This document shows, piece after piece, positions 1 through 9,975 of a stretch of DNA of 64,000 nt. The notes under the pieces are model-generated. The model saw only the letters and a list, made by a program, of their open reading frames with translations, was not told the DNA's origin and ran no database searches. The position numbers and the translations under genes are program-made. Each line of letters starts with the position of its first letter. Position 1 is the first letter of the stretch. The DNA lies in the NCBI GenBank assembly GCA_947652115.1, contig OX393569.1, positions 1,803,315-1,867,314 of the forward strand, written 5' to 3'. The DNA comes from Blastomussa wellsi. Lineage: Eukaryota > Cnidaria > Anthozoa > Scleractinia > Plerogyridae.

Positions 1-156
1 GATTGTCCACGAAGGAAACCTGTGGATGTTGGAGATGTCGCGCGTGATGTTCAGCTTGTTTTGTGACAGGCGTTATCGACCTAGACGAGATGAGTAGAGC
101 AGAGACTGGAATCTAGTGACTCCACAGACTTTCAGCGGTTGTCTCCAAAATTCAAA

Positions 157-3100
157 ATGGAGGACGATTCCCCGGTCATTTACGGCTTAGAATTAAATGT
201 AAGTAGTTAGCTTATTTTTATTTACTAGTGGTAACAACAGGTTAGAAAGTTCGGGCCTAAATACACTTATAATCCATCAAATATTTTTCGCGCGCGCGAA
301 GTAATTCGGTCGAAGTCTTGCAAAGCGCTGCATAATGGCAACTTTTCTCACTGTAAAAAGCCCTTCGTTGACAATTTGTTGAATGATAAAACAATTATCC
401 TGCTCAATCTTGCGGAATGTCGCCCGATTTTACCCAACTCGACATCAATATCAGGCGATATTCCGCGCAATTTTGTAGGATAAATATACCCAAGTGATAT
501 TCCCCAGGTTTTGAAATTTGAGATTTATTTTCACACATTTAGTTTTCAACCCGAGTTAAGTGTTTGTTTGAATAGAACTGAACTGAACTCTGATTTTTTC
601 GGCAGCAAGAGAAATTTGGGCAACTTGGGGGAATTTTTTGGGCAAATGGTTCACCGCCCCCATCCCCTGGCAAAAAATTGCCTGTACGTTTATATGCTCC
701 TCAGGATATCCTGTGAACAGACTCCCCAGTGGGGAAAATTTCGGCAAGCAAAGTAAGCCGAATTTGCGAGCGTGATCTGAGGTAGGGCCTGTAGACTTTC
801 TTTGATTTCACTTATACGCCCACTGTGCATTAGCCTGTGACATACCTGTCAGTGAGGTGATCTAACGCCACGGCATAATATTGTCGCTTGATCTCATCCT
901 AAAAATTCACACAACAGTTGTCTCATGAGAAAACCGCAAAGTTTTGTGTCGTGAAAACTGGGCAGGTAAATTACTAATTGAGGTATGCATACAGATGAGT
1001 TCCATTATGCGCAGATATAAAACAAACAGTCGCAGAATGGCGGGGGCCGCTGGACTGAAACAGGCAGCCATATAAAAAATATCCGCTTCGTAGACCACTC
1101 AGTTGTCAACAGTAAGCAATCTGACCAATTGGATCATGGAGGCATCAAAAGAGTGTCCACAGGCCCCCGTGCATTTCCCTCTTCTAAGGCTGCGCTAGGC
1201 TCACTGGGAAGGCTGTTTTGAGGCTACTTAAGGATGGCAGCTTTTTGGAAAAGGGGGTATGGATTTTTTCTTCAAAGAAGCTGACAATATTGGACCCTTT
1301 TGGATATTTTGTCAAAGGTGCTGACAAAAAGTAAACCCTTTGGATTTCAGTTTTCAAAGGCCGCTGACAAAACATTTAAGGTTTCAGATAGATTGGGGTG
1401 CGGATAAAAAACGGAACATCCTATAGCATGCAAGTTATTACAGGAAGTAATAGCTAGATTTGTGCATAATAGAAGGAGTTGGTCCTTTTCATTATTTACG
1501 TACCTGTTCATTTGGTTATTCCTGTACAAGGTGTGTACAAGTCTGAGGTATATACAATAATTCTTTTTATTGCCAGCTGTCTGTAACTGGGAGTATACTA
1601 GTATTTCTGCCTGACTTGGTTGGGATGCTAATCCATCACACATCAATTTAGCTCCCCAGATTATCTTCATGAATTATAAGTAACCCCTCAGATTAAATTA
1701 TTGTTCAAGAAACATCACAGTTGCATTGCATACCAACCTTGGTGATTTAAATGGTTTGGTGATCATGATGAGGATGTTGACAATGATGATGACGACAGCA
1801 ATAGTGATAATGCTGATGATTATGGTGATAAAGATGGTTATTATATAATAATGATTGATGATGGTAATGCTGATGGTGGTAATTAACAAATATACTATTT
1901 TCGAAGTGTGTGTGGGATATGAGAAGACTGAGTTGGCTTTAACCACAGAGTTGCAATATTTGAACTCCCCACATATTTCTGTGCCAAATGGAGGCTATTG
2001 TTTATATATACCATGATACTAGATAAGCCATGAAAAACCCATGAATTGCATTATCCATTGCTTTGGTTTTTAATCAACATGATTAATACTAACTTAGCTG
2101 TTGATTTGTTCAGGCTAGAGCTTTAGTCCCTCAACATGCAGAGACAGATGTGATAAGATTTGTCGTTGGCACTCAGTCATTAAAATTTGAAAACCAGGTA
2201 AATCCAGAAGTAATTATGAGCTGTGCTTCCTCAAATAGAGTACCTTATTCTTGCCATTTTAACATGTTCAATTAAACCAAATGATGCAATTCACAATAAG
2301 GAAATAATTTGTCAAAAAATTCTAAATTTTGCAAATTTCAGGTCCATCTGATAGACTTTGATGATGAAAGCAATGTTATAAATAAAAATGTGTTTATGCA
2401 TCCTGCTGGAGAAATTTGGTGAGTATGCTAAAGGTAATTAAACCAGTGATCAGAATCTCTTTATTTCTAACACGGAAAATATTAAAATAAAGAGTTTCAC
2501 AATTTAAGGGGTGCTGCCTTTTTGGAAGCAAAGCAATGACCCAACATGTGTACACCATGCGTAGGATTCAGTTTGAATAAATGTGGTTCATAGCTGAGCT
2601 CCTGCAAGGCACACACCAGCGGAGCATCCATACCTATAGAAATTAGTAAACCCATGAAGCCAAGAAAAACTTCAGCGTACATATGCACAGATTAGGCCTG
2701 GGAACGAGGTGCCAGTGGCAACCCATGTTTTGTGGCGGGAAATAGCATTACCCAGGTCTGCTGCCATAAAGAACTTTCAAAATGACTTTTGTATGATCGA
2801 TTGACAGCTGTCAAAACAAGGTATCTGCTGACCAGTATCACATGACCATGTCACGGGCTCAGGTTAGGACTCGTTGAGATCACGTTTTTTGAAGTTGACC
2901 AGGTAATGGTTTCCCATTGTATCATGCCCAGGGGGGTTCTCGGGACTTCAAGTGATGGGGATGATCGAATGGAGCCAAAAGTCAAGACCCAAAAAAATCC
3001 CTAGGGCTTCCAGCAAAACCCAAAAAAATCCCTGGACCAAAAATTAACCCCCAAAAAATCCCATGCTGATTTTGTGGCCCTTAAAACGTGCAATGTAAAG

Positions 3101-6100
3101 CGACACCATAGTTAACTATTAAACAACAGCAAAACATGTTTGTTTGTACTTTATTCATAGAACTACGCAGCCAGGGCACTACCGATTCTTTTAAATACCT
3201 CAAAAAAATCCCTACTCAAATCAAACTACCCAAAAAAATACTTGCCAAATTTTCGTACCCCAAAAAACCCGGAATCGAAAATCTCAAACCCGAAAAAATC
3301 CTTCGCTCATACCCCGTCACTTGAAATCCTGAGTACCCCCGCTGGGGTATCATGGGTTCAGGTCCGATTTTTGGTTGATTTTGTAGCTTTTCATGGCCAT
3401 CCTCAACAGAATTTATGTGATTGGAGTTGACAATTCTGATTTTTTTCGGTAACGAAATCTTTCTTGAGGAGTTGCGTACGCTAGAATTTTCACTGATGTA
3501 GATCATTTTATCAAATTGTTAGGAATCAGCAAAAACTATGGAGCTCCACTTTTAGGCTTGGCTAAATCTTTATATTAGCAATGAGGCAAAACCTTCTAAT
3601 AAGCAAAGACAGAGACAAGCAGTGGACAAATTTACCAGGCTAACTGGAGTGTCAGTCTGTTGGTCTTGAGCTTACATTTGTTACAAACTACGAAATTTTT
3701 CATTTGTAATTCAAAGGGGACACACAATCTCAGTGTTGGCTACTGTTAAAATATCTAATTGCCATAACTGTTCATCAGTAGGATGACTAAGATGTTTGTA
3801 ATTCCACAATTGGTTTCGGCTCCATTAAACCCTATACCAATTGCAGAACACTTCAAGTGGGGCTACCTATGATGTAAGCACAGTTACTGACAAGAAAAAG
3901 TAATAAGGAAAAAGTAATAATCGCTCTCGTTTTTCTAGGTCCATGAACACGAGTCCAACGGACAAAACCATGTTGACAACATGTTACAATAAAGGTGAAG
4001 TATGCAGGTCTTATCTTCTGCATAGTATTTTATATTTGCGATTCATAAATCATGCAAACTTACATTTTTAAAAAGTTATTTCCCATCAGATTCCCATACA
4101 AGCACTGTAATTTCTGACCACTTTGTCTACCCATCAAGATGGAGCCGAAAACTGTGATAAGGCCTATGTAGTTCCCTGGATAGGGCACAAACCCTGATAA
4201 CTCCATCCAGAGTCCAGCCTACTTGCTATTAGGCTGCCACACGTCCCTCTGGAAATTATGCTTTTTGTATACTTTTGGGCTTCCAAGGGTAGTTCTAACT
4301 AATAAAAATTGTTTAAATTTATTATTGATGCAGTGTCTGAGTCCAAGGCTGAAATGCAAGGAGCTCTGTGGAGAATACCTCCAGTGGATGACACCGAACC
4401 CCCTTTAGACTCCCCTGGGATTTCCCCAGGAAGTGGACATTCCCGATCGTTACAGCTCATCTGTCACTTTGATAACAAACACGAGAATATGCGAAGGTCG
4501 GTGTACATACATTATAGTCTTTCATTATTAACCGATTTGATAATTTGTAAGTAACCAGTATGTAAGTTTTTACATGATTCTTTTGAAGCATTGTATGCAA
4601 AGAGGACTAGTAACATTGACAAAGAGTTTGCTAATAGTCTATAAATTTATCTCAGGGTCTGAAATTGTGACCAGCTGGTCGCCAATGCGACTGAAAATTG
4701 AGTGTTGGCGACCAGATTTTTTCATTTGTCGACTGAAAATAAAGATTCAGTCGCCACTTGGCACCTGCATAAAAAAGTTAATTTCAGACCCTGTAGCTGC
4801 ATCAGGGCCCATGCACTAAAGGGCCAGAGGATTCAGTTTTTCTTTGAAAGGTCACCAGTGGTTAGCCTGTGAAAGTTTGACAAGAACAGAATACAACAAT
4901 TTTTAAATTCACCATGATTGCGGCATCACCACTCGCAGATCACAGTTTAATAGCATCACTGCACACCAATCACAACAAATACTTCCTCTGGTACCGATGA
5001 TACAGCATCTGCAGAAATCATTGAGTTTAACTTTTTCTTGCATAGCTTAGTGTAGAGAAATAAAAGGAGTTTTCAGTTTCACTTGTTTTAAGTACGGAAG
5101 AAAGTGGGGGTGATTTATTTGAATATATTTTGACAGTGTACTGTGGAACCCAGCTGGTGATGGAAGTCAAATTGTGTCTGTTTGTGAGCAGCATCTTGAA
5201 CTCTGGGATCTGGACACAACTGCTTCAACTGCTGAGGTGAGTAGCCATTTTAAAATATGGTACATACATCCTCTACAACAGGAGAGAGGGAGAACTCAAG
5301 GTATCAAATTCTGCTTTAAAAGAAAATGTGCACGTATATTTGGCCTCTTTTGTAGTGTGTAAAGCAGCAAGAGAGTCCTCTGTTCGTACGGCAAGAATTT
5401 TGATCATACACCTGTCATTTGCCTAGACAGTATACCTCTGAAAGTTCCACTTTAAACTCTTTTCCGGCATGAAATCATAGGGCATGTACTAAATCCAGGA
5501 ACACCGGAACACCACAAAACATGGAACACCGGAACACCAGAAATACAATAAAATGCCAATAAATTTTTGGTGTTCCTGGGGTGTTCCAGTGTTCTGTGTT
5601 TTGTGGTGTTCTGGTGTTCCGGATTCATTCACACTTCCTTGTATTGTTTTTCTTAAAATACCCATGGGTAATCGATGGCTTAACAACCCACTGGCTCCTA
5701 AAATATCCATGGGATCAAAAAAACTTCAAGGGAGATTTTTGCTTACAAATTCTGACAAGGCTGGATCCCAAAAGGGGGAGGGAACAAAAATGGGGGCCTA
5801 AGGGGATCCTTGAAGGGAGGATGAGCAACCCCCCTCCCCGCCATTGTTCCCAGCCCCTAATAAACGTGTACCAGAGAATAACTGATTGTTTGATTACACA
5901 GTCAATTGACTCAGCTCTGCTAGAGGGCAAAGGTCAACCCAAGTTCACAACAGGCCGTTGGAACCCTCATCACAGTGGTTCCCAGATTGCCACAGCAAAT
6001 GACACAACCATCAGAGGCTGGGATGTTAGGACAATGAGGTAAGAGTCCTGGGCAGAGTTTACTGTTATGGTTGAAAAATCCACTTTGTCCGTGCTACCAT

Positions 6101-8745
6101 GAATCCAAAATTAACAACCTTCGTAAATTTGCCGGCCAATTGGTTTTGACAGGGAAGTTGCTCAATAGTTTTCTCCAAACTGGCCACAAAGTTGAGAAAG
6201 TTATGAGACAAGCTACTGGAAAAGTACATTAATTTTTCAGAGTTTTTCGAACACGATCTGGCACGTTTCACAACACCGGTTGGACACTACCACTGAGATG
6301 TATGTTCATGAATTTTCCCCGCTTTCTTAGGCCTGTGTACACAATCGAGAATGCTCATAACCAGCTCGTGCGGGACCTGGACTTTAATCCGAACAAGCAG
6401 TATGTGCTGGTCAGCTGTGGTGATGATTGTAAGATGCGATTCTGGGACACGAGGAACATCACAGATCCCCTCATGGCGCTGCAAGATCACTCACACTGGT
6501 AAACACTTCACAGTTTTCCCACTTATATACTAACTCCGTTTTCGATATGCAGTCCTGGTTTGACATTTTTAAAACAAAAATTGCCTTACTGCGGCTCATA
6601 GCGCCTCTAGCCTGCGGATCCAGTCACAGCACTCCCGACATCCCTTTTACTCCTGGGAAAGAGAGGCACTGTGAGAGAAAATTGTCCTGTTCAAGAACAC
6701 AACGCAGTGCCCCGGCCAGGGCTTGATTCCATCGCGCCTCCAGCAGCAGATTGACAATCTTGACCTGACATGCTTCTCCAATGCACTGACTAGTTCTCAT
6801 CTAACTGACGTATTTGATTTCAGGGTGTGGAGTGTACGATATAATCATTTCCACGATCAACTTCTGTTGACATCAAGCAGTGACAGTCGGGTTATTCTAA
6901 ATAACATCGTGTCCTTATCATCTGAGCCGTTTGGCCACCTGGACGAGGAAGATGAAGATGATGGAATGCAAGACAAGGGGTGAGTTGGAATGTCTGAAGT
7001 CTGTAATACGCGAATCACAAGTCTCCTTCGCAAAACGAATTTCGATTGACTGTCGCAAAACCAAAGTAATTTGATACAGAATACATTTAACCAGTAGCTG
7101 GTACGAAGCTTGGTAAAACGTTTGAGCGAGTTACTTTTGGTTTTAGTTTTACTCCTGATTGGTGTAGCAAGTGGCATCGTACCCAGACACTTTTCAGCGC
7201 AAGATAGATTGGGATCTGGGTACAAGATTAATACAAACATCACCGCAAGGCTGATACTACTTGAAAAAGTCTACTTTGCGAGACAACAATTTGACAGAAA
7301 CCGATGCAGTTTATTTTTGTAATTTGGTTTTATCAACTGGGTTGATAATGTCAATTGAATCTCTTTACGGTGGCCAATTGACATTATCAACCCAGTTGAT
7401 AAAACCAAATTATATTGTTATACTTCCCACCGACGCAGCACCACAGTTTCGTTAGAAACTTACCCCCTCTATTCAGTTTATTTTTGGCTGATTAGGTCTC
7501 TTGCAGATCCTACGTCTACTAGCAGCATTATCGTTTCGCGGTCCTTTGCAGTTTTCACGTATACAAGATTAACCCGCATTATATTGAATGTGGAAATTTT
7601 GACCTTGACGTAATAACAGGAAACACTTATCTTCCAGGCAGTTCCGTGAATTTCAAAGCAGCGCGGAAGAGATATCTTCTTACTGAAGACGCCGTTCTAC
7701 GTAGATGACTGTGTTAGTGTCTGTGATTGGTTGTTACTTGCGCGGGAAAATTCAAAACAAAGCAACAACCAATCAGAGTCACTACACGTTTCTCTGTAGA
7801 GCTGCGTCATCAGAGTGGAAGTTTGGGAACGAATCACAGACAACTGGGCCTTGTGCTTCGCTGGTTGACATTCATTCGTTCCGAGTTGCGCGCAGTAATA
7901 GGGAGCTTAAGCAATGACGACAGCGACGGCTAGGACGACGCCTGCTTAAAAATGAAATTATATTTTACGCTCATATCTCGCAATTGCCTCGATGTATTCG
8001 GTGCATCTCTCGCTTTCAAACGCAGTTCTTGTAGAAAATATAAGGACGGCGTTTATTTTCAAACAGAAAAACGAAAATTTAGCCGTCGAGGTTCACGTTT
8101 TCCAAAGTACTCGGAAATTGCTCATTTCACGTTGTTGTTTTGCAGAGGACGGCAGAGAAATGTACAAAAATGATAACGCACGTGCAGAGCTATTGTACTG
8201 CTCATTAAATCTTTTGTTTAGCGACGTTCTCGTTGACGTTGTCGTCGTGGTTTGCTTAAGCTCCCTAATTTTATAACTAAACGGTAATCTTCTCATTCTC
8301 GTCCGCCGAGGCCGCGATTCGTTTGGTCAGCACCAAGGAATCGAGACCTCTTCGACCTCTGGCCGTAACCAAATTGTGAACATGCGCAGAAAACACGTTT
8401 TGTACCTTTCAGCCAATCAGATTTGTCATATTTGACTTTGTGTATGCGCAGATTAACGGAAGTCCGTGATTCGCGGACTTCCGCGATTCTTGGTGCTGAG
8501 CAAAAGAATCGCGGCCTCTGGGGACGAGAATGTAATCTTCCATATCTGTTCGCTTAATTCTTGTTTCCAGGTCCCGAGAGCCCACAAAAGATGGAGTCAT
8601 AGCAACATTTGATGAACACGAAGACAGCGTGTATGCTGTGGAGTGGTCTACCGCTGACCCCTGGGTCTTTGCATCGCTGTCTTACGATGGACGACTGGTG
8701 ATAAATAGAGTCCCCAGAGCGGAAAAGTACAAGATCCTTCTATAG
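157..8745 (+). CDS. EIPR1: EIPR1 (TSSC1) WD40 protein, 10 exons
   Basis: Exons: 157-198, 2114-2197, 2342-2418, 3939-3994, 4334-4496, 5137-5236, 5902-6038, 6331-6498, 6824-6979, 8571-8745. All introns are GT-AG and all phases join, giving 385 aa; the human protein is about 387 aa. The start [13 protein letters not shown] and the end KYKILL match the family as I remember it. WD40 blades are visible in LELWDLD, IRGWDVR and MRFWDTR, and an acidic loop [10 protein letters not shown] lies before the last blade. In animals EIPR1 binds the EARP and GARP tethering complexes at endosomes and the trans-Golgi and supports recycling and dense-core vesicle formation; function here is inferred from the family. 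The introns carry several repeats, including a fold-back MITE that ends 38 bp before the last exon. Very sure of identity; exon edges are well supported by phase. Confidence 0.95.
1180..1400. repeat. Low-complexity repeat resembling other window repeats
   Basis: The sequence alternates phrases such as GGATTTTTTCTTCAAAG and GCTGACAAAAAGTAAACCC. It resembles the degenerate repeats at 26300-26720 and 38280-38800 in style. It is in EIPR1 intron 1, and there is no coding evidence. A GAT/GATGAT microsatellite follows at about 1765-1880. Confidence 0.35.
2810..3600 (+). repeat. Dispersed repeat, copy interrupted by the 2927-3346 element
   Basis: The flanks of the nested element join into one repeat that resembles 31510-31770. 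Shared words include GCTGACCAGTATCACATGACC, GATTGGAGTTGAC-like and ATCAGCAAAAACTATGGAG-like stretches. I do not recognise the family. Confidence 0.6.
2919..3354. mobile_element. 420-bp element with 8-bp target duplication, nested in another repeat
   Basis: The element is 2927-3346. Its terminal inverted repeats are CCCAGGGGGGTTCTCGGGAC at the left and, read inward from the right, CCCAGCGGGGGTACTCAGGA, both followed by a TTCAAGTG-like sequence. It is flanked by GTATCATG at 2919-2926 and 3347-3354. The interior repeats a motif close to CCCAAAAAAATCCC, with no coding potential. It lies in EIPR1 intron 3 and interrupts a second repeat spanning about 2810-3600. Confidence 0.8.
5496..5622. repeat. 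Inverted repeat of GGAACACC units
   Basis: The left arm carries repeated GGAACACCGGAACACC, and the right arm carries GGTGTTCC and GGTGTTCCGG, with an AT-rich middle (AATAAATTTTTGGTG). The arms could fold into a hairpin of about 55 bp with mismatches. It lies in EIPR1 intron 6. Confidence 0.7.
6600..6745 (-). repeat. tRNA-derived SINE fragment
   Basis: The plus strand reads GAGAGGCACTGTGAGAG, then ACACAACGCAGTGCCC and GGCCAGGGCTTGATTCC. On the minus strand this is a tRNA-like promoter region (a box B-like GAATCAAGCCCTGG) followed by the body shared with copies at 37040-37330, 48660-48885 and 52815-53010. Confidence 0.65.
7316..7470 (+). mobile_element. Penelope-like terminal repeat, internally deleted inverted copy
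   Basis: TAATTTGGTTTTATCAACTG faces CAGTTGATAAAACCAAATTA around a short centre that keeps only ATCTCTTTACGGTGG. The right side continues TTATACTTCCCACCGACGC and ACTTACCCCCTC, the same tail seen in mirror image at 9940-10000. It is in EIPR1 intron 9. Assignment to Penelope-like elements rests on the CGAAGGGCTAACGCTCGAAA motif of the other copy and on memory of coral repeats. Confidence 0.55.
8285..8540. mobile_element. hAT-like fold-back MITE in EIPR1 intron 9
   Basis: A 240-bp copy of the family at 10948-11191. The ends are CATTCTCGTCC and GGGGACGAGAATG, and the inner arms carry GGTCAGCACCAAG and CTTGGTGCTGAGC. The flanks are TAATCTTC at 8285-8292 and 8533-8540, a perfect 8-bp target duplication. 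It is non-coding and sits close before the last EIPR1 exon. Confidence 0.85.
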
Positions 8746-8995
8746 ATACGAAATGAGGAAGTACTGTATTGAACAGCATCATCAACGAGATATCGAAATC
8801 ACGACCGCTGGGAAACGAGAGCGTGGATATGGAAAGACGACAAGGAAATGGGTTGCTACGCGTCGTCAGTACGAAGGTTCATCGCTTTCGGCAACGACCT
8901 AAATATTGTAAATATTTATAAATTTGCGAAGGTTGCAGAATGGAAATTGGTGTGGAACTGACCCCATTTGTGGTCACTAAAATAACTCAGAGCGG

Positions 8996-9001
8996 AATAA
9001 A
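8996..9001 (+). terminator. Putative polyadenylation signal of EIPR1
   Basis: An AATAAA hexamer lies about 250 bp after the EIPR1 stop codon. It is the first good signal downstream on this strand. The cleavage site itself cannot be read from sequence. Confidence 0.5.
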
Positions 9002-9297
9002 TATTTCACCGCGCCGTGAACTGAAGTCCAAATGTAACGCACTGGAAAATGTGTCAAGGTGAGACAGGGGCCTAGTGCATTCTTGGGTTTTTACTAGTCC
9101 ATAATTCATACGTTTTCCAGTTCACGTGACCCGAGGTCTGTGTTCTCGACTGGTGAAGTGTTTGTAAACCCGATAGACCCAATTAAAATGTTCACGAATG
9201 TGGGAAGATTTTTTTACGAAGGTGCGTTTTCTAATCTGCAAAGAGAGGACTATTATACTAGAATAATAAACACAACTACAGTCCTTTCAAACAGATC

Positions 9298-9303
9298 TTT
9301 ATT
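9298..9303 (-). terminator. Putative polyadenylation signal of GNL2
   Basis: On the minus strand this reads AATAAA, about 270 nt beyond the GNL2 stop codon at 9570-9572. With the EIPR1 signal near 8996, the two convergent transcripts would end within roughly 300 bp of each other. Confidence 0.45.
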
Positions 9304-9569
9304 AAATAGAAAGCTGGGAGGGGCTCTATGATGTCTAACAGATAGCAAAGATCTGGAATTTACCGATAGATGAGAAATGGGCCAAAATTGTATTAATCTA
9401 AAAAATCACCGCAAATTTAGTTATAACTGGTAGACGGATGTTCCAGTCCTCCATATCCAGACCCTCTGCTGGACAATACAAATACGATATGTTTTCCTAC
9501 AGCCAAGATACCACTCGTTTTTTCATTAATTTAAGTTATTTAAGTTCTTCCACTTCAGATTTCATTCAG

Positions 9570-9942
9570 TTACTTTCTATTTCTTCCCTTCCTTCCTGTC
9601 TGTCCGTCTTGTCTTTTCGCTTTCTTGTTTCGATTCTTGTTTTTCACGTTCACCGCCTCGTAATACCGAACACCAATTTTCTGCTTGTTCGTCTTCAATC
9701 GCGGTTGCTGAAAGAAAACGAGAAAAATTCCTTAGGTAATCTAGGAAATGTTTCATTTGACCTTGTGGAGCATAATAAACAGTTCCGTCAGCCTCCGCCA
9801 TTTTAGATGCCATCGAAATGATGGTAATTTTATGCTGAAGTGTAATCTTATTGCATTGCTGTAAAATATAATACTGAAACTTTCACATGCAAACAAAAAG
9901 GCGTGTCTGACTTGGGCCCTTACCAATCTACGAAATGTTTCG

Positions 9943-9975
<33 letters not shown>

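Noticed and set aside
1698..1946. Open frame rich in Ile and Thr on the minus strand
   Set aside because: It is a translation of the GAT/GATGAT microsatellite.
5581..6042. Open frame of 153 codons
   Set aside because: It is EIPR1 exon 7 (5902-6038) plus read-through of the intron and the GGAACACC repeat in front of it.
9140..9331. Open frame of 63 codons after EIPR1
   Set aside because: It lies in the convergent 3' region of EIPR1 and GNL2, has no family match and overlaps the GNL2 poly-A signal.
9577..9813. Open frame starting [17 protein letters not shown] on the minus strand
   Set aside because: The conserved GNL2 end [14 protein letters not shown] is read from the same DNA in another frame after a clear acceptor at 9707/9708, so this frame is a shadow.
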